The notes beneath the pieces are model-generated. The model was not told the DNA's origin and did not search any database. It worked only from the letters and a program-made list of their open reading frames with translations. Of a stretch of 64,000 nt of DNA, positions 42,775 to 49,421 are shown piece after piece (the first letter of the stretch is position 1; each line of letters opens with the position of its first letter). The DNA lies in assembly GCA_020025675.1 (NCBI GenBank), contig JAHHRS010000003.1:1-64000 (forward strand). The letters run 5' to 3'. Position numbers and translations under genes: made by a program. The stretch comes from Oscillospiraceae bacterium. GTDB taxonomy: Bacteria; Bacillota; Clostridia; Oscillospirales; Oscillospiraceae.

Positions 42775-42915
42775 TGTTCTTTCCTCCTGCATTATTTTTA
42801 TTAAGCGACAGGAGGTGGTGCCCCCGACCTGCCGCTGTATTAAATTTTATTTTGAAGCAAAACTCCAAAATAGCCAAAATCCGAATAATCCGTCATATAA
42901 CAGTGGGAAACATCT
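42775..42915. other. Spacer between the thiM and thiD remnants
   Basis: About 140 bp with no recognisable coding sequence; it holds only the thiD ribosome binding site near 42785. It probably marks the scar of the deletion or decay of thiM and neighbouring genes. Confidence 0.5.
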
Positions 42916-43140
42916 CTAAGCTCCTTCTGCTTTTTTCTGACAGATCATAAAATTCCGCCCCATTGGGCTTACTGCAAGTGTCTTATTGATGTTAAGTTCT
43001 CGCAGATGAATGTATCTCCTCCGCTCATCAATATGGTCTGCCATTACGGACAAACCGCCCCAGAGGAGAATGTTGGTGCAGTAATTTACTGCTGCATAAT
43101 TTACAATGTTATGTATAAGCAGTTTTTTTAACTTGATTTT
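42916..43140 (-). pseudogene. thiM: Degraded thiM (hydroxyethylthiazole kinase) remnant
   Basis: On the minus strand an open frame of ~75 codons reads KKLLIHNIVNYAAVNYCTNI then LLWGGLSVMADHIDE. That matches the ThiM N-terminal pattern 'PLVHxITNYVxxNxxANxLLAxGxSPxMAxxxxE'. The sequence then loses similarity and stops after MGRNFMICQKKAEGA. No clear start codon remains, although an AAAGGAG-like site lies upstream (~43155-43162). Intact ThiM has ~270 residues, so this is a remnant. The call rests on recalled family motifs. Confidence 0.65.
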
Positions 43141-43213
43141 TCCTTTTTCTAATCTCCTTTCAGTTTTCTGAATTTAGTTTAAGCAGCAGGGTTTGTCTTT
43201 ACTGCTTTAAATT

Positions 43214-43249
43214 GAAAAACGGGAGCCACCAGATTTGGTGTCTCCCGCA
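43214..43249 (-). terminator. Riboswitch-controlled terminator
   Basis: On the minus strand CGGGAG-a-CACCA-aatc-TGGTG-g-CTCCCG followed by TTTTT. It lies directly downstream of the TPP aptamer and should form when TPP is bound. Confidence 0.9.
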
Positions 43250-43261
43250 ATGTCTCATAAT

Positions 43262-43350
43262 AAGTATCCCTACGTTGGCATTATCCAAATCAGGTAATCG
43301 GTCTAAGGTCAAACCTTACTCTCAGCCTGTAACACAAGCTCCCGTTGTAT
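43262..43350 (-). ncRNA. TPP riboswitch (THI element)
   Basis: Read on the minus strand the aptamer has the hallmark GGCTGAGAGT and later ACCTGATTTGGATAATGCC followed by AACGTAGGGA, the conserved pyrophosphate- and pyrimidine-sensing halves. The 5' side is ACGGGAGCTTGTG. It is followed by an intrinsic terminator and then the thiM/thiD remnants, thiT and tenA. TPP binding should switch off transport and salvage. Confidence 0.97.
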
Positions 43351-43364
43351 TCAATTCTTATGAT

Positions 43365-43393
43365 GTTATACACCTTCTGGCAAAAACTGTCAA
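43365..43393 (-). promoter_or_regulatory. Promoter of the thiamine operon
   Basis: On the minus strand: TTGACA (43388-43393), 17-bp spacer, TATAAC (43365-43370). The -35 overlaps the stop codon of the upstream MATE gene. Confidence 0.85.
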
Positions 43394-44775
43394 GAGGCTT
43401 GAGCCGCCGATGGCCCGTTTGCGTGTATCCCGCTTTTCCTGAGATATTTTCCAAACACCAGCAGGAATACAACCGTTGACTGAATGCCGCCTATAACATC
43501 TACAACAGGTTCCGTGTAGAATGACTGGCGGGCTGAGAAAAGATTTGCAAAAATAAAGGCAAAAACCACAAAGGCAATTTTTCTGAATGCAGAGAGATAA
43601 AGTGCGGTTTTTACTTTGCCCAGGGCGGTAAGTGCGTCCACAAATACATATTGGAGTGCCAAAGGTACAATAGCAAGAGTAAATACCTTTATGCCCCAAA
43701 CAGCCGCCTTTGCGGTGTTTGCATCATTTGTAAAGAATTTTACAAAGCTGTCCGCAAACAGCTGAGAAACAATGAACATAATGCTGTTAAATATAACAGC
43801 CATAATTGCTGCATACTTTACCGTATTTTTTACCCTTACAGCCTGATCTGCCCCGTAGTTAAAGCTTATTATAGGCTGTACTCCGCCGGAAATACCGAAA
43901 AGAGGGCCTGTAATGAGCAGCAGGTAGCTTTGAGTTATGGTGTAGGCAGAAATCAGCATATCGCCCTCTGCTCCGCCGTAGTGCTGTAAAATCATGTTTA
44001 CGGCAATTATTATAACGCTGTCTGTTGCAAGAATTATAAAGGGAGAAATACCCATTACAATTATTTTAAGCATCATGTGCAGGTCGTAATTTCCGAAGGA
44101 TATTCTTACCCCCACCTTTTTGCCGAAGAGGAACAGCACGGCATACAGACATGAAAGCATCTGAGAAATAACGGTTGCAAATGCGGCTCCGCCTACTCCC
44201 CAGCCAAGGCCAGGCACAAACACAGCGTCAAGAATTATATTGCAGACAGCTCCTATAAGTACCGTAAACATGGCATTTACGGAAAATCCCTGACAGGATA
44301 TAAAGAAATTAAGTCCAAGGGCCAGCAGGGCAAAAAATGTACCCAGAGTATATATCGTAAGATAAGTATCTGCAAATTCATACGTGGCATCGCTGCCGCC
44401 GAAAAGATAAATCATTTCCCGCTTATTTAAGAGCAGTACCACCGTAAGGGTAACGGAAAATACAAGGAGCAAAAGGAAGCTGTTTGAAAGTATTTTCTTT
44501 GCCCTCTCCCTGTCCCCGTGGCCCATGCAGGTTGCCATCATAACCGAGCCGCCTATACCCACAAGATTTCCGAAGGATGAAAGAAGGGTGGTTATAGGCC
44601 CGCAGACACCGACCCCCGCCAGTGCAGTATTTCCCACCAGAGGAATGTGGCCTATAAACATACGGTCTATTATGCCGTAAAGCACGTTTACCAGCTGGGC
44701 CAGCATTGCGGGCAGAGTTAATTTAAAAACAAGTGACAAAACAGAGTCGTTGCGAAGATCGTTTCCCTTTCCCAT
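43390..44775 (-). CDS. MATE-family efflux transporter, copy 1
   Basis: About 461 residues with 12 predicted helices and the MATE (MatE) repeat: GVCGPITTLLSSFGNLVGIG in the first half and ISGGVQPIISFNYGA in the second. It should export drugs or metabolites using a Na+ or H+ gradient. The start at 44775 is the ATG ~10 bases behind AGGA; a GTG at 44784 is too close to that site. A promoter with a terminator at its very start lies ~220 bp upstream (44969-45035). The substrate is unknown. Confidence 0.92.
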   Translation of the reverse strand: MGKGNDLRNDSVLSLVFKLTLPAMLAQLVNVLYGIIDRMFIGHIPLVGNTALAGVGVCGPITTLLSSFGNLVGIGGSVMMATCMGHGDRERAKKILSNSFLLLLVFSVTLTVVLLLNKREMIYLFGGSDATYEFADTYLTIYTLGTFFALLALGLNFFISCQGFSVNAMFTVLIGAVCNIILDAVFVPGLGWGVGGAAFATVISQMLSCLYAVLFLFGKKVGVRISFGNYDLHMMLKIIVMGISPFIILATDSVIIIAVNMILQHYGGAEGDMLISAYTITQSYLLLITGPLFGISGGVQPIISFNYGADQAVRVKNTVKYAAIMAVIFNSIMFIVSQLFADSFVKFFTNDANTAKAAVWGIKVFTLAIVPLALQYVFVDALTALGKVKTALYLSAFRKIAFVVFAFIFANLFSARQSFYTEPVVDVIGGIQSTVVFLLVFGKYLRKSGIHANGPSAAQAS

Positions 44776-44855
44776 TTTGAACACGTCCTATCTTCAAAAA
44801 ATCAGCGCTCCGGGGAAAAAAGTTCAATTTCATTTCATCCCTTCAGCGCCGATAT

Positions 44856-44884
44856 ATTATAGTAGCCCTTACATTAAAAATCTA
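44856..44884 (-). promoter_or_regulatory. Proximal promoter candidate of MATE copy 1
   Basis: On the minus strand a consensus TATAAT (44856-44861) with a weak -35, TAGATT (44879-44884), 17 bp away. Confidence 0.45.
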
Positions 44885-44968
44885 TGGAAAACTTTAATAG
44901 ATTTTAAGCATATTATGCCCCCGTTTCTGGGCTAATCGCTCATAAAATCCATGTTTGCCTCATGAGGG

Positions 44969-44999
44969 CAAAAAAAGTGAGCGGTATTTTCCGCTCACT
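44969..44999 (-). terminator. Terminator immediately after a promoter, upstream of MATE copy 1
   Basis: Perfect 9-bp stem AGTGAGCGG / CCGCTCACT (44976-44984 with 44991-44999), followed on the minus strand by seven T. It starts only ~7 bp past the -10 of the distal promoter, so that promoter would yield an RNA of ~30-35 nt unless read through. Confidence 0.75.
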
Positions 45000-45005
45000 C
45001 TTTTA

Positions 45006-45035
45006 ATTATATCATATTAAACTTTTCCCCGTCAA
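45006..45035 (-). promoter_or_regulatory. Distal minus-strand promoter upstream of MATE copy 1
   Basis: On the minus strand: TTGACG (45030-45035), 18-bp spacer, TATAAT (45006-45011). It fires into the hairpin at 44969-44999. Confidence 0.7.
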
Positions 45036-45109
45036 CTTTAAACCGCCGCTAAAGCTGATTTTCCCCGTTCTATACCAAATCGCATGTACTTTTTTATAAA
45101 AAATGTGAA

Positions 45110-45138
45110 TTGAGTTTTGCAGCTGTAAGTGCTATATT
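45110..45138 (+). promoter_or_regulatory. Promoter of structured RNA 1
   Basis: TTGAGT (45110-45115), 17-bp spacer, TATATT (45133-45138). Predicted start near 45145. Confidence 0.6.
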
Positions 45139-45317
45139 ATAGACACAAGGAAGAATATCAAAAAAATGGACAACTGAATAAAGTTCCCACATATTGGGAA
45201 GGGCAGGACGGGTCTTCAACCCACTCCCGCTGAACGGTTTTGTGTGTGCCGTCAAGGGAGTAATCTGAGATGATGTAAATAGAAGGCCGCGTTCAATTTA
45301 AGAAAGCGAGGTAACCA

Positions 45318-45350
45318 ATGATGTTGGATATTAAAAGTTCACAGAAATAA
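45318..45350 (+). CDS. Possible 10-residue peptide MMLDIKSSQK
   Basis: ATGATG lies 5-8 bases behind GAGGT. Ten codons follow, and the stop codon falls inside the upstream arm of the terminator. A homologous frame (MMLDTKTSQI) occurs at 46228-46260. The differences between the copies are two silent and three replacing, so conservation may reflect RNA structure rather than peptide. Confidence 0.3.
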   Translation: MMLDIKSSQK

Positions 45351-45400
45351 CCCTTGGTCGGCGGAAAAGATACAGTGCCGGTCAAGGGTTATTTCTTTTC
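45345..45400 (+). terminator. Terminator of structured RNA 1
   Basis: 18-bp stem, AAATAACCCTTGGTCGGC (45345-45362) with GCCGGTCAAGGGTTATTT (45377-45394), two G-U pairs, then CTTTTCTCT. Very stable. Confidence 0.9.
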
Positions 45401-45429
45401 TCTAAAAAAACAAGGCCCCTTATAACCGT

Positions 45430-45483
45430 AAAAAAGCTTATGATAAATTATATCTTATAAGCCTCCGGTTAAAGCCGCCCAAC
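45430..45483 (-). ncRNA. Possible ~54-nt minus-strand small RNA
   Basis: A promoter (TTGACT 45514-45519, 18 bp, TATGAT 45490-45495) is followed ~50 nt later by a hairpin with GCTTAT/ATAAGC arms (45436-45462) and six T. It lies between structured RNAs 1 and 2 on the opposite strand. No ORF with a start codon was seen. Support is promoter plus terminator only. Confidence 0.4.
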
Positions 45484-45489
45484 AAATTT

Positions 45490-45519
45490 ATCATACCACA
45501 GTTTGCTGAACTGAGTCAA
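45490..45519 (-). promoter_or_regulatory. Promoter of the minus-strand small RNA
   Basis: TTGACT, 18-bp spacer, TATGAT on the minus strand. Confidence 0.5.
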
Positions 45520-45594
45520 TAATTAAATAGATTAACGGCTGTTTTTCTCTCTTATGTACTATTTTGATAAGCTTTTTTCATAAATGATTGCCGA

Positions 45595-45623
45595 TTGAAA
45601 TTATTAAAGTAAGGTGTTATCAT
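45595..45623 (+). promoter_or_regulatory. Promoter of structured RNA 2
   Basis: TTGAAA (45595-45600), 17-bp spacer, TATCAT (45618-45623); an overlapping TATAAT lies at 45623-45628. Predicted start near 45630. Confidence 0.6.
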
Positions 45624-45710
45624 ATAATCACAAAGAAGAAATACCAGGTTACTTTAAAAGTACGGCATCGATAATTTGGCAATCAGCTTTAGTCATCAAT
45701 GTGATAAAAC

Positions 45711-45979
45711 TTGCTACCAGCAGTTTCAGCAATGGGTTCAGGCCGAAAGATCGGATAAAAGTCCAGTGTAAAACGGTAGATGAGCATGTATCAGTGTCTT
45801 GATAAAAGCGGCTACCGATGAATTTTTGCAAAGGGACTCAGGCCGAAAGATCGGATAAAAGTTCATGCGGAATGTGGGTAGAGAGGCTTTAGTCAATTTG
45901 ATTAAATGCTAAGCCATGTAATTGTGACGGAGGACTCAGGCCGAAAGATCGGATAACAGTCCATGCCGGGAAAACGGTT
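45711..45979 (+). repeat. Three ~100-nt RNA-domain repeats within RNA 2
   Basis: Core copies start at 45734, 45834 and 45932 (periods 100 and 98). Outer arms: 45713-45718/45775-45779, 45812-45816/45877-45881 and 45912-45915/45976-45979. Copy 1 has GGGTT for GGACT and copy 2 AGTTC for AGTCC; both substitutions still pair through G-U. This pattern indicates selection for RNA structure. Confidence 0.85.
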
Positions 45980-46227
45980 GGGGAGCTTATGTCGGGGTGA
46001 TGATATAAGACGGTACCGTTTCTCAGTTGACCGAACTTTTCAAAGTATTTGGCATAACTTCCGGTTCCCTTGAAAAAGGAACCCGGGGCGGGCTTTCAGT
46101 ATTCTTCCGATTATATAAATTTCTGAGAAACGTAAGGAATATTGGGAATAGAATTGATACGGAGGCAATTCTGAGACGAGTAAAAAAAATGAGAGCCGCG
46201 TCCAATCTGCAGAAAGAGAGGTAACCA

Positions 46228-46260
46228 ATGATGTTAGATACTAAGACTTCACAGATTTAA
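46228..46260 (+). CDS. Possible 10-residue peptide MMLDTKTSQI
   Basis: The homologue of the short frame at 45318-45350, with the same GAGGTAACCA leader and the stop codon at the base of the terminator. It may be translated or may simply be part of a conserved RNA module. Confidence 0.3.
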   Translation: MMLDTKTSQI

Positions 46261-46312
46261 CCCTTGATCGGAGAAAGGTTTAAAATGCCGGTCAAGGGTT
46301 ATTTCTTTTTTA
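46259..46312 (+). terminator. Terminator of structured RNA 2
   Basis: 13-bp stem AACCCTTGATCGG / CCGGTCAAGGGTT (46259-46271 with 46288-46300, one G-U), then ATTTCTTTTTT. Homologous to the RNA 1 terminator. Confidence 0.9.
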
Positions 46313-46347
46313 TAAGCTTCAGCTAAATGGTTTTATATGTATTTTCC

Positions 46348-46370
46348 GCAGCCCTTGGGCTGCTTTTTTT
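46348..46370 (+). terminator. Second terminator downstream of structured RNA 2
   Basis: GCAGCC-cttg-GGCTGC followed by seven T. It backs up the RNA 2 terminator and insulates the RCC1-like gene. Confidence 0.85.
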
Positions 46371-46399
46371 GTGGATTTTTTAATTAACTAAAATACGGA

Positions 46400-46428
46400 T
46401 TGTACTTTTTTCTATAAAATGATATAGT
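46400..46428 (+). promoter_or_regulatory. Promoter of the RCC1-like gene
   Basis: TTGTAC (46400-46405), 17-bp spacer, TATAGT (46423-46428), 30 bp before the start codon. Confidence 0.65.
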
Positions 46429-46458
46429 ATATACAGAATACAGGTTAGGAGAGCTATA

Positions 46459-47625
46459 ATGAAAAGTACAGTTTTCGGCAGCAAAAAGAAAAACTCCGAA
46501 AAGCATGGCGGCAGGATATTTTCTGCGGCAGTTATTGTATTTCTCGCCCTGTTTCTTGCACTTACCCTCTCTGTAAAAGTTCGCTCTGATGCTTCCCGCA
46601 TATCGGCGGAAGCTCCCCTTTCTCAGCAGCAGCCCGCTGAGGACGCAGCCCAAGCTCAGGAGCAGGAGAAAGCCCCGTCGGAAGAGCAGCAGCGTGAGCA
46701 AAAAGAAAGTCGGAAAGCCCAATATAAAAAAGCCCTTTTGGATTGGGCTGTAAACCCTTCCTCTGACGGGGGCCATTCCCACGTCATAGGTCTCAGCCCC
46801 GACGGTAAAGTGATAACCGCAGGTCTGGATAATTTCGGTCAGCTGCAGACTGAAGAGTGGAGTGATATAGCGGCTGTATCTTCCGGAGCATGGCACAGCG
46901 TGGGTTTAAAATCCGACGGCACGGTGACAGCAGTGGGAAACAATCAGTACGGTCAGTGTGATGTGTCCGACTGGAGAGATATAGTTCAAATATCCGCATT
47001 TGCCGATACTACCGTTGGGGTAAAATCCGACGGGACGGTGGTTTCCGTGGGTAAAGAAACAAACCACTCCGGATACGCCACCGGTCAGCATGAAGTTTCC
47101 CGGTGGAACGATATAGTTCAGGCAGCCGCAGGCCAGTTTCACACTCTGGGTCTGAAAAGAGACGGTACCGTAGTTGCCGCAGGCCAGAACCATTACGGAC
47201 AGTGCGACGTGGGGGGCTGGACGGACATTATACAGGTAGCGGCAGGCTATGACTATTCTCTGGCTTTAAAATCCGACGGTACGGTGCTTTCCGCAGGCTA
47301 CAACGAGTGCGGTCAGTGTGATGTTTCCGATTGGACAGACATCGTTGCAATATACGCAGGCTTTCAGCACAGCGTAGGTCTTAAAGCAGACGGAACAGTT
47401 GTGGCTGCGGGCTGGAACGACAGGGGCGAGCTGAATGTGGGTGACTGGAATAATATCGTAGCTGTAAGCGTAGGCCCCTATTTTACAGCGGGATTTCAAG
47501 CTGACGGGACTGTTCTTTATACCGGCAGTTATGAAGACGGCATGAATGTCATGGACTCATGGCATAATATTTCCCTTCCGATAATGCCTCCTGAAATAAT
47601 CTCCGAATTTCAGGAGCTTAAATAG
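46459..47625 (+). CDS. Membrane-anchored RCC1-like beta-propeller protein
   Basis: 388 residues. A basic N-terminus and one membrane helix (~23-42, FSAAVIVFLALFLALTLSVK) lead into a Gln/Glu-rich linker (~50-85). Then come about seven repeats of 38-44 residues with the pattern 'W-DIxxVxxGxxHSVGLKSDGTVxxxGxNxxGQCDVSD'. That is the bacterial RCC1-like type and should fold as a seven-bladed propeller outside the membrane, probably binding a protein or glycan. No enzymatic domain is present. It has its own promoter; iorAB follows 42 bp later and may be partly co-transcribed. The binding partner is unknown. Confidence 0.88.
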   Translation: MKSTVFGSKKKNSEKHGGRIFSAAVIVFLALFLALTLSVKVRSDASRISAEAPLSQQQPAEDAAQAQEQEKAPSEEQQREQKESRKAQYKKALLDWAVNPSSDGGHSHVIGLSPDGKVITAGLDNFGQLQTEEWSDIAAVSSGAWHSVGLKSDGTVTAVGNNQYGQCDVSDWRDIVQISAFADTTVGVKSDGTVVSVGKETNHSGYATGQHEVSRWNDIVQAAAGQFHTLGLKRDGTVVAAGQNHYGQCDVGGWTDIIQVAAGYDYSLALKSDGTVLSAGYNECGQCDVSDWTDIVAIYAGFQHSVGLKADGTVVAAGWNDRGELNVGDWNNIVAVSVGPYFTAGFQADGTVLYTGSYEDGMNVMDSWHNISLPIMPPEIISEFQELK

Positions 47626-47667
47626 TAAGTTAAATAAAAAATAGCTAAAAGAAAGGTGGATACAGTA

Positions 47668-49419
47668 TTGAAATACTTAATGTCCGGCAATGAGGCCATT
47701 GCACGGGGAGCCTATGAGGCCGGTGTAAAGGTCTGCTCTGCCTATCCCGGAACGCCAAGCACTGAGATTTTTGAAAATCTGCCCCTTTATAAAGACTCGC
47801 TATACTGCGAGTGGGCGCCTAACGAAAAGGTGGCAACCGAAATGGCCTACGGTGCCAGCATCGGCGGTGTCCGCAGTCTCTGCGCCATGAAGCATGTAGG
47901 TCTTAACGTGGCGGCAGACCCGGTTTTTACAGCTGCCTATAACGGTGTTACCGGTGGATTTGTCATCGTAACCGCAGACGACCCCAGTATGCACTCCTCT
48001 CAGAATGAGCAGGATAACCGCTATTATGCAAAAGCCGCAAAGCTGTGCCTGATTGAGCCTTCCGACTCTCAGGAGTGTGTGGACTTTATGAAGTACGCCT
48101 ATGACATCTCCGAAAATTTCGATATTCCAGTGCTTTTCAGAACCACAACCAGAGTTTCTCACTCCAAGAGTCTGGTTGAATTCGGTGAAAGAGTGGAAAA
48201 AGAGGTGCCGGAGTATAAGCGCAATGTCCGAAAGAACGTTTCTACTCCCGCAAACGCATATGCAAACCACCAAAAGGTGGAAGAGCATATGAAGGCTCTT
48301 GAGGTATATTCAAACAGCTGTCCTTTAAATAAAATGGAGCTTAAAGGCAATAAGGTGGGCGTTATCACCGCCTCCATAGCCTACCAGTACGCAAAGGACG
48401 CTTTTCCTGAGGACACATCATTTTTAAAGCTTGGTTTAACATGGCCTCTCCCTATGGATTTAATAAAGGAGTTTGCCTCCAAGGTGGAAAAGCTGTACAT
48501 AATTGAGGAGCTTGAGCCTTTTATGGAGACGGAAATAAAGGCCGCTGGAATTTCGTGCGTAGGTAAAGAGCTGACAGGCAATATGTATGAGCTGAACCCT
48601 CAGCTTTTAAAGGAGCGTATCTTCGGTCAGAAGCCCGAAACCGTAAAGCCCGCTGTTGAGCCTGTTTCCCGTCCCCCTGCTCTCTGCCCCGGCTGTCCTC
48701 ACAGAGGTTTTTTCTACACCGTTTCCAAACACAAAAACTATGTGGTTACCGGCGATATAGGCTGTTACACTCTGGGTGCCGCACCTCCCCTTTCCGCTCT
48801 TGACAGCTGCGTATGTATGGGCGGCGGTTTTTCCGTGGGCATGGGTCTTTCAAAGGCTCTGGAGCTTTCGGGACAGAAGAACAAAAAGTTTCTCGGCGTT
48901 GTGGGTGACTCCACCTTCTTCCACTCCGGTATGACAGGAGCGGCTGAAATTATTTACAACAAGGGCAATATGGTGCCTGTGGTTCTGGATAACTCCATTA
49001 CCGGCATGACAGGTCATCAGGATAACCCCGGCAGCGGCTACACCTTGCAGGGTGAGATTGCAGAAGCCATTAAAATTGAGGACGTTTTGAAGTCCATGGG
49101 CTACAGGAACATCTTTATTGCCGACCCATGGGATTTAAAGGCAATGGAAGAAGCCGTAACAAAGGCTCTGGATTCCGAAGAGCCTTCCGCCGTCATATCC
49201 CGCCGTCCCTGCCTGCTCATTAAGCGCATAAAGCACGATACCGGACTTTGTGAGGTAGACAGAGATAAGTGCATAGGATGCAGGAAGTGCATTTCCGTGG
49301 GCTGTCCCGCCCTTATGATGAAGGACGGCAAATCCTCCATAGATCCTAACCAGTGTGTAGGCTGCACAGTCTGTGCTCAGGTCTGCCCGGTTAAGGCTAT
49401 CAGCAGAAAGGAGTGCTGA
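47668..49419 (+). CDS. iorA: Indolepyruvate ferredoxin oxidoreductase, alpha subunit
   Basis: 583 residues. The large TPP- and Fe-S-containing subunit oxidatively decarboxylates arylpyruvates (from Trp, Phe, Tyr) to acyl-CoA with ferredoxin. The N-terminal MSGNEAIARGAYEAGVKVCS and SAYPGTPSTEIFE are typical of IorA. The TPP domain has DIGCYTLGAAPPLSALDS and GVVGDSTFFHSG. The C-terminus carries two [4Fe-4S] motifs, CIGCRKCISVGCP and CVGCTVCAQVCP. I favour the TTG at 47668, eight bases behind AAAGGTGG; a GTG at 47656 falls in that site. iorB follows. Confidence 0.95.
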   Translation: MKYLMSGNEAIARGAYEAGVKVCSAYPGTPSTEIFENLPLYKDSLYCEWAPNEKVATEMAYGASIGGVRSLCAMKHVGLNVAADPVFTAAYNGVTGGFVIVTADDPSMHSSQNEQDNRYYAKAAKLCLIEPSDSQECVDFMKYAYDISENFDIPVLFRTTTRVSHSKSLVEFGERVEKEVPEYKRNVRKNVSTPANAYANHQKVEEHMKALEVYSNSCPLNKMELKGNKVGVITASIAYQYAKDAFPEDTSFLKLGLTWPLPMDLIKEFASKVEKLYIIEELEPFMETEIKAAGISCVGKELTGNMYELNPQLLKERIFGQKPETVKPAVEPVSRPPALCPGCPHRGFFYTVSKHKNYVVTGDIGCYTLGAAPPLSALDSCVCMGGGFSVGMGLSKALELSGQKNKKFLGVVGDSTFFHSGMTGAAEIIYNKGNMVPVVLDNSITGMTGHQDNPGSGYTLQGEIAEAIKIEDVLKSMGYRNIFIADPWDLKAMEEAVTKALDSEEPSAVISRRPCLLIKRIKHDTGLCEVDRDKCIGCRKCISVGCPALMMKDGKSSIDPNQCVGCTVCAQVCPVKAISRKEC

Positions 49420-49421
49420 AA

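Larger units (their letters stand above)
45145..45400 (+). ncRNA. Putative structured RNA 1 (~255 nt), shares 3' module with RNA 2
   Basis: The unit has a promoter upstream and a strong terminator at the end, with no gene-sized ORF inside. Visible hairpins: TTCCCA-catat-TGGGAA (45183-45199) and a nested ACTCCC...ACGG...CCGT...GGGAGT (45222-45260). Its last ~110 nt (GCCGCGT-CAAT...AGAAAG-GAGGTAACC, a 10-codon ORF, then the terminator) are repeated almost base for base at the end of RNA 2. It is not 6S, tmRNA, SRP, RNase P or a riboswitch class I recognise. Confidence 0.6.
45630..46312 (+). ncRNA. Putative large structured RNA 2 (~680 nt) with three internal repeats
   Basis: Promoter and terminator bracket ~680 nt with no convincing gene. 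Three copies of a ~31-nt core (GGACTCAGGCCGAAAGATCG then GATAAAAGTCC) occur at 45734, 45834 and 45932. Each is a GGACT/AGTCC stem with an internal loop capped by CCGA-aaga-TCGG. Base changes between copies keep the pairing. Each core is enclosed by CTACC/GGTAG-type arms and separated by TCA-loop-TGAT linker hairpins. Further stems: AGAATTG/CAATTCT (46149-46171) and GGTTCC/GGAACC (46063-46083). The 3' ~115 nt match RNA 1. I recognise no known class; size and complexity recall OLE/GOLLD/ROOL-type RNAs. Confidence 0.65.

Noticed and set aside
45711..45979. CRISPR or type III toxin-antitoxin RNA repeats
   Set aside because: The repeats are ~100 nt apart with conserved, structured linkers, and neither cas nor toxin genes are nearby.
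46027..46228. Short frames (60-65 residues) on both strands within RNA 2
   Set aside because: They have no ribosome binding site and no resemblance to each other or to known proteins, and they cross predicted RNA stems.
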